Source: an uncultured Bartonella sp. (lineage in GTDB: Bacteria; Pseudomonadota; Alphaproteobacteria; Rhizobiales; Rhizobiaceae). From it: DNA of 64,000 nt. The position numbers and the translations under genes are program-made. Positions within the stretch are counted from its first letter, which is position 1; each line of letters starts with the position of its first letter. The stretch covers positions 1-64,000 of the forward strand of contig CALYQL010000012.1 in the NCBI GenBank assembly GCA_945285915.1, in the 5' to 3' direction. The notes beneath the pieces were generated by a model. The model saw only the letters and a program-made list of their open reading frames with translations, did no database searches and was not told the DNA's origin. This document shows, piece after piece, positions 23,803-33,414 of the stretch.

Positions 23803-24051
23803 ATGCCCCTTTATGTTTTTAAGATCCCCAATTCATCGATCGGAAGTCGCATTTTATCAAAAAAGGAAGCGGCAGTATATTGTCGTATTCCGGTGAATAA
23901 GTTTTCGTCAATTTGTCCAGTGACACCAATAGATATGGGGAATGGCGGTATCTCTTACGATTTACGAGATCTAGATATCTGGATCGATAGTTTGAAAACA
24001 AATACGATGGCACTAAAAGATGACGAAATAATAAAGCGTTTGGGTAGCTAA
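23803..24051 (+). CDS. Excisionase-like helix-turn-helix protein
   Basis: 82 residues from ATG 23803, preferred because AAGGA lies ten bases upstream. RILSKKEAAVYCRIPVNKFS SICPV is the winged HTH start of AlpA/Xis-like proteins, followed by a wing (DMGNGGISYDLRDLDIWIDS L). Such genes commonly precede integrases in rhizobial genomic islands and prophages, and here the integrase starts three bases after its stop. It probably directs excision at the tRNA-Thr site. Confidence 0.7.
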   Translation: MPLYVFKIPNSSIGSRILSKKEAAVYCRIPVNKFSSICPVTPIDMGNGGISYDLRDLDIWIDSLKTNTMALKDDEIIKRLGS

Positions 24052-24054
24052 TCC

Positions 24055-25122
24055 ATGAAGAGGGTTGGGCTTAAATATCTAAAGATATATCGCGATCGGT
24101 ACGGCATGGAAAGGTGCTATCACCGGAAAGCCGGCTTGGCTATCGACTTAAAAAAGTTTCCTTTAGGGTCACCAGAGTTTTTATCTGAATATTTCAGAAT
24201 AAACAATACACTTAACCAGGCAATGGATACCCGAGCTGGTACTCTTGGACGTCTGATAAAAGAATATAAACAACATCCCGCTTTTACAGACTTAGCCGAT
24301 AAAACAAAGTCTGATTATGAAAGATATTTCAATTATTTGTCGCCAATATTTGACACCCCGATTCAACAATTTACTACGCCATTAGTCGTAAAAATAAGAG
24401 ATAAATTAGCTGAAAAACATGGGCGGCGATCGGGTAATTATGTAAAAACCGTTCTAAGTATTGTTTTTTCTTGGGCTAAAGAGCGCGGGTATTGCGAGAC
24501 AAACCCTGCAGCCGAAATAAAAGCCTTAAAAGCAGCTAAGGACGCACCACAAGCCAATAGGCCATGGACCGACTCAGAAAGAGAAGCAGTTTTAGAGGTA
24601 CTACCGCGACATATGCGGCTACCTATCATTTTAATGATGTTTTGTGGCTTAGATCCACAAGACGCATTATTCCTGCCTAAAACAGCAATAGCCGATGGGA
24701 AAATAGACGTCAGACGCGGTAAGACTGGTGTTGCTGTATGGATGCCCCTTCCTGAACCTGTCAGAGAAGAAATTGAAAAGCAATCGGCGAATAAAAGTGA
24801 TTCTATTACTGTTTGTCTAAACAGTCATGGCAAGCCATGGACCGTTTCGGGATTTAGGGCGTCATGGCGGCCGATCCGCATCAAACTTGAGGACGAAAAC
24901 AAAATTGGACTTGGTTTGACGTTAAAAGGTTTACGACACACTGTTGCGACCATTCTTGCGGAAATGGGAATGGACGAAAGAACCATTGCGGATGTTTTGG
25001 GGCAGAAGACAATTGAGATGGCAAGGCACTATTCAAGACGTGCTGATAAAAGCCGAAAAATGGAAAGCGTTGTCAAAAATTTTAATGACGAAGTGAACAG
25101 ACGAAAAACAAAAAATGTCTAA
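24055..25122 (+). CDS. Tyrosine recombinase (prophage integrase)
   Basis: 355 residues. The N-terminal core-binding part (LGRLIKEYKQHPAFTDLADK, TKSDYERYF) precedes the catalytic domain. Box II is LTLKGLRHTVATILAEMGMD ERTIADVLGQ, and ARHYSR supplies the nucleophilic tyrosine. The first catalytic arginine position reads FCGLDPQDAL instead of TGLR..E, and the box II histidine is lysine (KGLRHT). The former is, as I recall, shared with a rhizobial subfamily. It lies 80 bases from the tRNA-Thr 3' end, its presumed target. Confidence 0.9.
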   Translation: MKRVGLKYLKIYRDRYGMERCYHRKAGLAIDLKKFPLGSPEFLSEYFRINNTLNQAMDTRAGTLGRLIKEYKQHPAFTDLADKTKSDYERYFNYLSPIFDTPIQQFTTPLVVKIRDKLAEKHGRRSGNYVKTVLSIVFSWAKERGYCETNPAAEIKALKAAKDAPQANRPWTDSEREAVLEVLPRHMRLPIILMMFCGLDPQDALFLPKTAIADGKIDVRRGKTGVAVWMPLPEPVREEIEKQSANKSDSITVCLNSHGKPWTVSGFRASWRPIRIKLEDENKIGLGLTLKGLRHTVATILAEMGMDERTIADVLGQKTIEMARHYSRRADKSRKMESVVKNFNDEVNRRKTKNV

Positions 25123-25201
25123 CTCAATTAAAAAAGTGTCTAACTTTTCTTTTTGTGCTGAAGGTACGATTGAAAATATGCAACAAAAACAAAGGTTTAA
25201 G

Positions 25202-25277
<76 letters not shown>

Positions 25278-25393
25278 ACGACAGCGCTGCAAATACCATA
25301 AACTGAGCAAAAGGCAAATAGAAAATTTAAAAAAAATGATATTTTTCCACAAAACCTAACATCACAATGTAAAATTTTCAGAAAGTGAAAATT

Positions 25394-25993
25394 TTATAAA
25401 AATGACGCAACCTTTTTCAGTGCTTCAGACAATAGTTTTTCGTATTCTTTGCGCGGAATTTCAATGGCACCGAAGTGTTCAAGATGCGGAGTTGTGAATT
25501 GTGTGTCTAATAATATGAAGCCTTGTTTTTGCAGTTGTTCAACAAGAGATACCAGACAGATCTTGGACGCATCTGTCATGCGGGAAAACATACTTTCGCC
25601 AAAGAAAGCCTGTCCTAGCGCAATCCCATATAAGCCTCCTACAAGCTGCTCATCTTGCCAAGCTTCCACGGTATGACAAAATCCAAGATTAAATAATTCT
25701 TCATAAGAGGTTCGGATAGTGTTATTTATCCAAGTGGTTTCGCGTCCTGTTTTTGCCTCGGCACATCCAGATATAACGCCGTTGAAATCGCTATCAAAAC
25801 GAATCCTATAAGGCTTCTTTTTTATATGTTTCTTTAAACTTCTTGGAATGTGAAAGTGGTCTAATGGAATTACGCCACGCTTTTCCGGACGTACCCAGTA
25901 AACATCAGGGTCTTCTGCATCATCCGACATTGGAAAAATACCCTGCGCATATGCTTCTAGAATAAGCGCAGGGTCTAGTATTTCATCACTCAA
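25394..25993 (-). CDS. aat: Leucyl/phenylalanyl-tRNA--protein transferase
   Basis: 199 residues from TTG 25993; no better start is in frame. It attaches Leu or Phe from tRNA to N-terminal Lys or Arg, making N-degrons for ClpAP. The family pattern is clear: [67 protein letters not shown] and ...[14 protein letters not shown], then [21 protein letters not shown]. Length is normal. The accC gene precedes it 13 bases upstream, the usual Rhizobiales order. An AT-only inverted repeat at 25371-25395 overlaps the stop and may help terminate. Confidence 0.95.
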   Translation of the reverse strand: MSDEILDPALILEAYAQGIFPMSDDAEDPDVYWVRPEKRGVIPLDHFHIPRSLKKHIKKKPYRIRFDSDFNGVISGCAEAKTGRETTWINNTIRTSYEELFNLGFCHTVEAWQDEQLVGGLYGIALGQAFFGESMFSRMTDASKICLVSLVEQLQKQGFILLDTQFTTPHLEHFGAIEIPRKEYEKLLSEALKKVASFL

Positions 25994-26006
25994 TGTGATT
26001 GGATCT

Positions 26007-27362
26007 TTAATTATCAGTCAACGTTTTGTTGGCTAGATATTTTTCTAGCCAATGAATGTCATAATTTCCTTTGGCTATATCGTCATTGCCAATCAGATCA
26101 CGGAACAGTGGCAATGTCGTTTTGATTCCATCAACGACAAATTCATCGAGTGCACGTCTCAAACGCATCATACATTCTAATCGAGTGCGACCATGCACGA
26201 TCAATTTACCGATAAGGCTGTCGTAATAAGGAGGAATACGATAGCCCGAATATACTCCGGAATCTACTCGCACGCCTAATCCACCAGGTGTATGAAAATG
26301 TGTAATTAACCCAGGAGAAGGGGTAAAGTTAACTGGGTCTTCGGCATTGATACGACATTCAATTGCGTGACCGGAAAAATGGATATCACTTTGTTTTGCC
26401 GATAAACCTTCACCTGCAGCAACTTGGATTTGCTCATGAACAAGATCGATACCTGTTACAGCTTCAGTTACCGGATGTTCAACCTGAAGGCGCGTATTCA
26501 TTTCTATGAAATAGAATTCACCATTTTCATATAGAAATTCGATTGTTCCTGCACCACGATACCCAAGTTCGGCGCATGCATTTGCAACAATCATACCGAT
26601 CTTCTGACGAGCTTTATCATCAAGTACAGGAGAATTTGCTTCTTCCCAAACTTTTTGATTACGACGCTGTAAGGAACAATCACGTTCGCCAAGGTGGATA
26701 GCGTTACCTGCACCATCACCCATAACCTGTACTTCTATGTGACGCGGATTTTCCAAATATTTTTCGATATAAACAGCATCATCACCAAATGCAGCACCAG
26801 CTTCTGAACGGGCAGTATTCAGAGCAACGGAAAGCTCTTCTGGTGTGCGTGCTACTTTCATACCACGTCCACCGCCGCCAGCTGATGCTTTGATGATTAC
26901 TGGATAGCCAATTTCACTAGCGATACGGGCAGCTTCACTGTCTTCTGTTACAGCACCGTCAGAACCTGGTACAACAGGAATACCCAAACGCTTTGCCGTC
27001 TTTTTGGCTTCGATTTTATCGCCCATGATGCGAATATGCGCTGAAGTAGGGCCAATAAAGGTTATCGAATGTGCTTCAAGAATTTCAGCAAATTTGGCAT
27101 TTTCCGAAAGAAAACCATAGCCTGGATGTATGGCATCGGCACCAGTAATTTCACAAGCAGCCACGATTTGCTGAATATTCAAATAGGAGTCCCGCGAAGG
27201 GGCAGGGCCAATGCAAACACTTTCATCGGCAAGACGAACATGCATTGCATCCGCGTCAGCAGTTGAGTGTACAGCGACAGTCTTAATACCAAGTTCCTTA
27301 CAAGCTCGTAAAACACGAAGGGCTATTTCACCTCGGTTGGCTATCAAGATTTTTTGAAACAT
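26007..27362 (-). CDS. accC: Acetyl-CoA carboxylase, biotin carboxylase subunit
   Basis: 451 residues. It carboxylates biotin on AccB, the first step of fatty acid synthesis. [20 protein letters not shown] opens the N-domain, [10 protein letters not shown] follows, the ATP-grasp glycine loop [13 protein letters not shown] is at about 160-172, the catalytic area [10 protein letters not shown] and [16 protein letters not shown] are complete, and it ends in the C-domain. Length is normal for the family. It is 14 bases downstream of accB, as in most proteobacteria; aat is next. Confidence 0.97.
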   Translation of the reverse strand: MFQKILIANRGEIALRVLRACKELGIKTVAVHSTADADAMHVRLADESVCIGPAPSRDSYLNIQQIVAACEITGADAIHPGYGFLSENAKFAEILEAHSITFIGPTSAHIRIMGDKIEAKKTAKRLGIPVVPGSDGAVTEDSEAARIASEIGYPVIIKASAGGGGRGMKVARTPEELSVALNTARSEAGAAFGDDAVYIEKYLENPRHIEVQVMGDGAGNAIHLGERDCSLQRRNQKVWEEANSPVLDDKARQKIGMIVANACAELGYRGAGTIEFLYENGEFYFIEMNTRLQVEHPVTEAVTGIDLVHEQIQVAAGEGLSAKQSDIHFSGHAIECRINAEDPVNFTPSPGLITHFHTPGGLGVRVDSGVYSGYRIPPYYDSLIGKLIVHGRTRLECMMRLRRALDEFVVDGIKTTLPLFRDLIGNDDIAKGNYDIHWLEKYLANKTLTDN

Positions 27363-27376
27363 TTCAATGACCTGTC

Positions 27377-27856
27377 TTATTCAACGACAACGAGCGGCTC
27401 ACCAAATTCTACTGGTTGTGCATCTTCGACCAAAATCGCTTTAACAGTTCCAGCACGTGGTGAAGATATTTGATTCATCGTTTTCATTGCTTCGATGATG
27501 ATCAATGTTTGTCCTTCAGATACGGTTTGACCAACCTCAACAAATGGACGAGCGCCCGGAGCAGGGGCTAGATAAGCTGTTCCTACCATCGGTGATGTCA
27601 CGGCATTTTTGGAAACGTCCTCTTTTGCTGCAGGTTCTACCACAACTGGTGCGGCAGCTTGTGCAACAGGAGCAGGTGAATAAACATTCTGAACGGGTGC
27701 CCCACCAATAAGCTGACGTGAAACACGGATACGCAGGTCGCCTTGCTCAACCTCGATATCGGAAAGATTGGTATCATTCAGAATTTCGGCTAGATCACGG
27801 ATAAGATCTTTATTAACGCCTGTGTTTTTGACGGTACCAGTAGGTTTTGTAGCCAT
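27377..27856 (-). CDS. accB: Acetyl-CoA carboxylase, biotin carboxyl carrier protein
   Basis: 159 residues. The N-terminal helix ([20 protein letters not shown]) precedes a Pro/Ala-rich linker ([20 protein letters not shown]). The C-terminal biotinyl domain carries [15 protein letters not shown], whose lysine (about residue 130) is biotinylated, and a closing [12 protein letters not shown]. The product is the mobile carrier between AccC and the carboxyltransferase. Upstream 250 bases have no gene: in many Rhizobiales aroQ sits here. Confidence 0.97.
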   Translation of the reverse strand: MATKPTGTVKNTGVNKDLIRDLAEILNDTNLSDIEVEQGDLRIRVSRQLIGGAPVQNVYSPAPVAQAAAPVVVEPAAKEDVSKNAVTSPMVGTAYLAPAPGARPFVEVGQTVSEGQTLIIIEAMKTMNQISSPRAGTVKAILVEDAQPVEFGEPLVVVE

Positions 27857-28110
27857 CTCTTTTCAACTCCTCGATCGTCACGACCGCTATTTATTACCAA
27901 GACCATAAGCCGGCATAGTAATGACTGGCCTAGTGTCTACCGTTTAAGTCATTCTCGACTTATTTTATCATGATAAAAGCTGGTATCATCTTTCTATACA
28001 GCCTATTATTATCATGCCGCTTATAAGCATGTTAACGCAAAAGAGGAAGTGTAAAAACCTTCGCAAGCTTTTAGTGTCAACAAACGCCTAATATTCTACA
28101 GGGAAAAAAT

Positions 28111-28989
28111 CTAATTTTTCTCTAATTCAGCAATTTTTGCTTTTAAAATGTTTTCTCCGACAGCACCAACCAATACGTTGTTTCCTAAAATGTAGGATGG
28201 TGTGCCATTAATACCAAGGGCATAAGCCAATTGTCCATTATCAACAAAAGCCTGTTGTAGCGATTCATCTTGCATGGTTGAACGTAATTTTTGCTCATCC
28301 ACTCCTAATTTTACAGCAATTTTTATTGCTTTTTCTTCATTTGATCGTCCTGGAATGGTCAAAAGTTCCTTATGAAATTCTGCATATTTTTCAGGCATAA
28401 TTTTCATAACGGCGCGTGCAACAATGTGTGCTTTTACCGAATCAGGACCTAAGATAGGGAAATCTTTAATAACTACACGTAACTTTGGATCACTCTTTAT
28501 AAGATTTTCGAGATCAGGGTAAGACTTTTTGCAGTATCCGCAGTTGTAATCAAAAAATTCCACCAAAGTCACGCTACCTTTAGGATTGCCGAGGACAGCA
28601 TCATTTGGAGAATTGAAGATTTCGTCTTTTTTTGATTGTAGGGTTGAAGTCTGGCTCTCTGCTATCTTTTTTTCTTGCTTGTCATTAAGGGCATCTTGAA
28701 CTTCAAGCATGACTTCAGGATTTTTTATCAAATAATCTTTGACAACTTGCCTGATATGGTCGTCATTCTGTTCGTTATTGAGGTGTTGGCCAACCGCTTT
28801 TACAAAATCAGAGTCATTCAATAATTCTTTTTTTACAGCTTCAACCGTTGTGTTGTCGGCATTGCCTGCGTCTGCTAATTGAACAGTTGAGGGAAGCGTT
28901 AAGGCAATGGCGCCAACAAGGCCTGATAAAACTTTTAATTTCTGTTTTTGTTGTGAAGTTACTTTATACATAAACTTAGCCTTATTCAT
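28111..28989 (-). CDS. DsbA-family periplasmic thiol oxidoreductase (Com1-like)
   Basis: 292 residues. An N-terminal hydrophobic segment (VLSGLVGAIALTLPSTVQLA, residues 19-38) serves as signal peptide or anchor. A helical, charged middle (about 50-125) follows, then the thioredoxin-fold domain with TLVEFFDYNCGYCKKSYPDL. CGYC is the redox pair; IVIKDFPILGPDS and NGTPSYILG (cis-proline loop) complete the active site. Resembles Bartonella/Brucella Com1-like surface or periplasmic proteins. It overlaps the M48 protease gene by eight bases, so both may handle envelope protein quality. Confidence 0.85.
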   Translation of the reverse strand: MNKAKFMYKVTSQQKQKLKVLSGLVGAIALTLPSTVQLADAGNADNTTVEAVKKELLNDSDFVKAVGQHLNNEQNDDHIRQVVKDYLIKNPEVMLEVQDALNDKQEKKIAESQTSTLQSKKDEIFNSPNDAVLGNPKGSVTLVEFFDYNCGYCKKSYPDLENLIKSDPKLRVVIKDFPILGPDSVKAHIVARAVMKIMPEKYAEFHKELLTIPGRSNEEKAIKIAVKLGVDEQKLRSTMQDESLQQAFVDNGQLAYALGINGTPSYILGNNVLVGAVGENILKAKIAELEKN

Positions 28990-30409
28990 TTGTTTTTTTA
29001 GCTGATTGGGTTGAATTCAATATATCTTGTGCTCTTATCCATTCAGCACTTCCCGGTTTTAATTTTTGTTGCGCACGTGTTGCGAATATACGGGCTTGCA
29101 TACGGTTACCATTATAATAGTGCATATCTGCTGTGGCTAGGTCAGCAAGGGCGATTTGTCCACTTCTGCCATATGCCATAGCAAGATAGCCATAACCGGC
29201 GGAAAACTCGGGTTCTTTTGTTATTCCATCACGAATCTCTTTAATGGCAAGAGGCACATCTTTTGCATTATTTGTCAAAAGTAATGCATGTCCATAATTG
29301 ATACGAAGTAGACTTGAGCCTCTTGGATCAAGATCGGCGGCGCGTTTATAGGCTGCCGCTGCCCCAGCAGGATCATTGGCTTTAATCAATGCGTCGCCTA
29401 ATAATTCGGTAAAAAATGGATTTTTGGGTTGCTCTTTTACCAAAGCATTTATTTTGGAAATTGCATTTTTAGGTGAACCGCTTTGTTCAGCAAGTATGGC
29501 TTCACCATATCGAGCGGGTAATCCTCTTGGATTATCTTTGAACATGCGGCGTAGTTCATTGAAATGTCCGGTGTTAGCTGCAATTTTTGCACGGGCCATA
29601 TCATGTCTTAGTTGAAGCTCTGGGGGATCTTTTTTATCATAATAGGGGCTTTGCTTTGCCAATGTTTCCAATGCAGCAATACGTTCGCGCGGTAAAGGAT
29701 GGCTGATTCGGTAAGGGTCTACATGGGCGCCGGAAAGAGCTAATGCGCTTGAAAATCTTTCAAATGTGATTAACATGCCCTTGGTGGATTGACCAGTTTT
29801 ATTAAGATAATTGACCGCAGCCCTATCAGCTGCAGCTTCTTCGCTTCTCTGGTAGTTCAAAAGCGTGCGCATGGCAATTTCGCTGCTACCGGCAGCAATA
29901 CCACCACCTGCACCGGCCGCAGATGGATTGCCAGCAGAAGCACCGGCAACGCCAGCACCAATACCCAACAACATTCCGATAACAGCCATGGTTTGCGCAC
30001 GCTTTAATTGTTCGCGTAAGCGCTGCTGGTGTCCATTTGCTAAGTGACCAGTTTCGTGTGCAATAACCCCAATAATTTCATTAGGGGTTTCTGCTTGCAT
30101 AATGGCGCCAACATTAACGAATAAACGTTGCCCATCAACAAATGCGTTGAAGCTTTGATCATTAACAATAATGATCTGGATATGGTTTCGCAGACCGGCT
30201 GCCTTGAAAATTGGAGCCGTATAGTCTGCTAATAATTGTTCAATTTCTGCATCACGTACAATAGGAACGGAACGCGATTGTGCTTGCGCAAAAGTGGTGG
30301 TTTGCGGAATTATGAGAACAATAGCCAATAGCAGGTGAAAAAATATCATCATCTGCTTCTTAAGGAATAACAAATATTTATGCGTTAAGTTGTGCAATAA
30401 TATTGTCAT
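28982..30409 (-). CDS. M48-family metalloprotease with TPR domain (BepA-like)
   Basis: 475 residues. A signal peptide (MIFFHLLLAIVLIIPQTTTF, around 20-40) leads to a zinc protease domain with VIAHETGHLANGHQQR (HExxH) and the downstream SEEAAADRAAVNYL, the third zinc ligand. A C-terminal TPR part (ALIKANDPAGAAAAYKRAAD) follows. In Escherichia coli the relative BepA assists outer-membrane protein assembly and degrades stalled LptD. A tRNA-like or start ambiguity does not arise: the frame is complete. The DsbA-like gene overlaps its 3' end. Confidence 0.88.
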   Translation of the reverse strand: MTILLHNLTHKYLLFLKKQMMIFFHLLLAIVLIIPQTTTFAQAQSRSVPIVRDAEIEQLLADYTAPIFKAAGLRNHIQIIIVNDQSFNAFVDGQRLFVNVGAIMQAETPNEIIGVIAHETGHLANGHQQRLREQLKRAQTMAVIGMLLGIGAGVAGASAGNPSAAGAGGGIAAGSSEIAMRTLLNYQRSEEAAADRAAVNYLNKTGQSTKGMLITFERFSSALALSGAHVDPYRISHPLPRERIAALETLAKQSPYYDKKDPPELQLRHDMARAKIAANTGHFNELRRMFKDNPRGLPARYGEAILAEQSGSPKNAISKINALVKEQPKNPFFTELLGDALIKANDPAGAAAAYKRAADLDPRGSSLLRINYGHALLLTNNAKDVPLAIKEIRDGITKEPEFSAGYGYLAMAYGRSGQIALADLATADMHYYNGNRMQARIFATRAQQKLKPGSAEWIRAQDILNSTQSAKKTNE

Positions 30410-30532
30410 GAGCGCCCCTTTGTATCTCCGACATCACGATGATGGAAGTTTTTGATTGTTTTATTCATGGCTTTCAGGCATTTGTGCGGCAATACTCTTT
30501 GATTGTATATGTTTTTTATTCGAGAGACCAGT

Positions 30533-31678
30533 ATGGTTCGTTTATCAAAAAGAAGCGAAATTGATCCATTTTTTGCAATGGATGTATTGGCGGCGGCAAT
30601 TAAACGTAAGTCTGCTGGCGAAAATGTTATCTCCATGGCGGTGGGACAACCTTCGGCGCCATGCCCGAAAATGGTTATAGAGACTGCTGAAAAAGCTGTG
30701 AAAGATGGGCATATTGGCTATACAGACTCGTTAGGCATAACGCCATTACGTGAGCGCATTGCCCAATATTACGACGAATACCATAATGTTGCCGTTTCAC
30801 CTCAACGTATTGTTATAACCACAGGTTCTACCGCCGGCTTTAATATTGCTTTTTTAACACTGTTTGATCGGGGAGATAGGGTTGCAATAACACGACCCGG
30901 TTATCCTGCATATCGTAGCATTATGCGTGTATTGGGGCTTGAAGTTGTTGAAATCGACACGGACGATAACGGTATACTTACATCTGAATTATTAAAGAAA
31001 GCTCATGAAAAGCACCCATTGAAAGGTGTTCTGTTTGCTTCTCCGGGAAATCCGGCAGGTGCATCTATTCAGCCAGAAGAATTAAAAAAAATTTTGGCGT
31101 TTTGTGATGATAATCAAATCACCGCTATATCTGACGAGATCTATCACCGGTTAAACTTTACCGCACCTGATACCTCTGCACTTTCATTCAGCAAAAATGT
31201 CGTCGTCATTAATTCATTCTCCAAATATTATTGTATGACCGGTTGGCGTATCGGTTGGATGGTTTTGCCGGAAAACGCTATTCGTTCTGTTGAATGCATT
31301 ACGCAAAACCTATATATTTGCGCCCCTGAACTATCACAAGTTGCAGCAATTGCCGCTTTTGACGCGACGGAAGAACTGGAAAAAGTTAAACAAACCTATC
31401 GTATAAATCGTGAATTGCTGAAAAAGAAGTTACCGGCAATAGGGCTTAAGCTTTTAGCACCGATGGATGGTGCGTTTTATGCTTATTGTGGTATTGAAAG
31501 ATTTAGTAATGATAGTATGGAATTTGCAAAGACCATGCTACGGGAAACGAATGTTGCGGCAACACCGGGTATTGATTTTGATCCTATTGAGGGGAATCGT
31601 ACGATGCGTTTTTCCTACGCGTGTTCACCCGATGAAATTGTGGAAGCTATTGATAGGCTTGAGCATTGGTTAAAATGA
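30533..31678 (+). CDS. Class I/II pyridoxal-phosphate aminotransferase
   Basis: 381 residues from ATG 30533; a longer reading starts at 30503 but the family begins about LSKRSEIDPFFAMDVLAAA. VISMAVGQPSAP, SPGNPAGASIQ, SDEIYHRLNF and the lysine of SFSKYYCMTGWRIGW (Schiff base) are all in place, with RFSYACSP near the end binding the carboxylate. It transfers amino groups, probably aspartate or another amino acid; substrate cannot be fixed. Divergent from the M48 gene by 123 bases. Confidence 0.9.
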   Translation: MVRLSKRSEIDPFFAMDVLAAAIKRKSAGENVISMAVGQPSAPCPKMVIETAEKAVKDGHIGYTDSLGITPLRERIAQYYDEYHNVAVSPQRIVITTGSTAGFNIAFLTLFDRGDRVAITRPGYPAYRSIMRVLGLEVVEIDTDDNGILTSELLKKAHEKHPLKGVLFASPGNPAGASIQPEELKKILAFCDDNQITAISDEIYHRLNFTAPDTSALSFSKNVVVINSFSKYYCMTGWRIGWMVLPENAIRSVECITQNLYICAPELSQVAAIAAFDATEELEKVKQTYRINRELLKKKLPAIGLKLLAPMDGAFYAYCGIERFSNDSMEFAKTMLRETNVAATPGIDFDPIEGNRTMRFSYACSPDEIVEAIDRLEHWLK

Positions 31679-31700
31679 GCTTTTGGCAATAATTCAAGAT

Positions 31701-32681
31701 ATGTCGATCTACACGAATTCAGTTAAGCCAAGATTTGCTGTCGCACCCATGTTGGATTGGACAGACAGACACTGTCGGTATTTCCATCGCCAGCTAACTA
31801 AATGCGCACTGCTATATACCGAAATGGTTGTGGACGATGCCGCAATTCACGGTAATAGAGAGCGATTATTAGGGTTTAGTGATGAAGAGCATCCAATTGC
31901 AGTGCAGCTAGGTGGATCAGATCCAACCAAATTGGCAGAGGCTGCACGTATTGCGGAAGATTTTGGTTATGATGAAATCAATTTGAATGTTGGTTGTCCA
32001 TCGGATCGTGTGCAATCTGGTGCTTTTGGTGCCTGTCTAATGCTAGAGCCTGATCTGGTTTCTCGTGATGTTAACGCAATGAAGAATGCTGTAGCGGTTC
32101 CTGTGACTGTAAAATGTCGCATTGGCGTTGATGACCAAGATGTGAATGTTGCGTTAGATGCTCTAAGTACTAGTGTTTGGAATGCAGGGTGTGACGCATT
32201 ATGGGTTCACGCACGTAAAGCATGGTTGCAAGGATTAAGTCCGAAAGAGAATAGGGATGTGCCGCCTCTTGAATATGAACGTGTTTATCGACTAAAAAAA
32301 GAAAATATGAATAAATTCATTGGGATAAATGGAGGAATTCATTCAATAGAAGAAGTTGTTAAACAATTAGATTATGTTGATGGTGTTATGGTGGGCCGGC
32401 ATGCCTATCAAAATCCTGCAAGTCTATTGGCAGTTGATAACATTGTTTTTGGTAAGACTGATAAGCCCACAACCGATTCAGACATTATCGATGCTATGTG
32501 CGAATATGCAGAAAGATATATCGCGCAGGGTGGGCGGCTGTCACATATTACACGTCATATGGTTGGGTTGTTTCACGGAAGAAATGGGGCACGAAAATGG
32601 CGCCAGATGCTTTCATGCGATGCAAACAAACCTGACGCCGGTGCAAGTCTAGTTAAGGAAGCATTTTCTTTTATTGATTAG
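31701..32681 (+). CDS. dusA: tRNA-dihydrouridine(20/20a) synthase
   Basis: 326 residues from ATG 31701; an in-frame TTG at 31683 is possible but less likely. DusA reduces uridine 20/20a in tRNA D-loops with FMN and NADPH. Family marks: PRFAVAPMLDWTDRHCRYFH, LYTEMVVDDAAIHGN, PIAVQLGGSDP, INLNVGCPSDRVQSGAFGAC LM with the catalytic cysteine, TVKCRIGVDDQD, INGGIHS and VMVGRHAYQNP. Normal length. Overlaps nothing; the aspartic protease gene converges 10 bases on. Confidence 0.95.
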   Translation: MSIYTNSVKPRFAVAPMLDWTDRHCRYFHRQLTKCALLYTEMVVDDAAIHGNRERLLGFSDEEHPIAVQLGGSDPTKLAEAARIAEDFGYDEINLNVGCPSDRVQSGAFGACLMLEPDLVSRDVNAMKNAVAVPVTVKCRIGVDDQDVNVALDALSTSVWNAGCDALWVHARKAWLQGLSPKENRDVPPLEYERVYRLKKENMNKFIGINGGIHSIEEVVKQLDYVDGVMVGRHAYQNPASLLAVDNIVFGKTDKPTTDSDIIDAMCEYAERYIAQGGRLSHITRHMVGLFHGRNGARKWRQMLSCDANKPDAGASLVKEAFSFID

Positions 32682-32691
32682 CTTCGTGTTG

Positions 32692-33387
32692 CTAATCGAC
32701 CAATATCAACCGATCACCTCTTACAGAATATCCAGATAATCTATCTAAAAAGGTCATACCCAATAAGCTACCTGTGAGATCTCCAGGTTTGCTCACCATT
32801 GCTCTTACATTTTGACGCTCAATATCACCTATTTTGATAGAATTGAGCATTATAAAGGCCGCCCGTGTGCTGCCGTTAGCGGTATCGACGGGCAATGTAA
32901 AACTAAGCTTATCAACGTCAACATTGGCAGATTTGGCGTCTTCGTAACTCAGGACTACACTTGAGGCACCAGTATCCACTGTTAATAATAAGGATTGACC
33001 ATTTACAATAGCGCGTGTCTGAAAATGCCCATTGTTTGAACGCTCGAGATTCACAGTTCGTCCGTTTTCACTATAGCGAGTCACTGGGCTACCTGGAATG
33101 ATGCCTGCAGTGACACGGCTTGCAAAATCCTGAATATCATAGCGTATACTATAGCCACACATAAGCGCGAAAATAATGGCCAGCCAAATTGCTGTATTGC
33201 GCATGACTTGAGATAGTTTGATTCCAGAACTCAAAAGTGCTGATGCTGCTACCAGCCCAAAGATACCATAATAGCTAATACGGGCAAGTTTATCGCTATC
33301 AACATTGAACGTGGTAGTTTTATTATATCCTGTCACAAGAAGTATTATAAGTGCAACGATGGTTACAATGAGCCAGAAATATTTCAT
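32692..33387 (-). CDS. Membrane-anchored retropepsin-like aspartic protease
   Basis: 231 residues. Two N-terminal membrane helices (FWLIVTIVALIILLVTGY and GLVAASALLSSGIKLSQ region, then NTAIWLAIIFALMCGYSI) precede a periplasmic domain. LLTVDTGASSVVLSYEDAKS is the D-T-G-A/S active site of the clan AA family (TIGR02281), and DLTGSLLGMTFLDRLSGYSV is the conserved GxLLGMxFL...Y end. Acts probably as a dimer in the periplasm; substrates unknown. Common in Rhizobiales near cobalamin genes. Confidence 0.85.
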   Translation of the reverse strand: MKYFWLIVTIVALIILLVTGYNKTTTFNVDSDKLARISYYGIFGLVAASALLSSGIKLSQVMRNTAIWLAIIFALMCGYSIRYDIQDFASRVTAGIIPGSPVTRYSENGRTVNLERSNNGHFQTRAIVNGQSLLLTVDTGASSVVLSYEDAKSANVDVDKLSFTLPVDTANGSTRAAFIMLNSIKIGDIERQNVRAMVSKPGDLTGSLLGMTFLDRLSGYSVRGDRLILVD

Positions 33388-33414
33388 GCGGATTGTCCGA
33401 AATGTTTTAATATT

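Noticed and set aside
4236..25122. Satellite element of the PICI type instead of a decayed prophage
   Set aside because: int, xis, regulators, primase and terS fit a satellite, but terL, tape-measure, gpU, gpX and gpZ remnants show a former complete phage.
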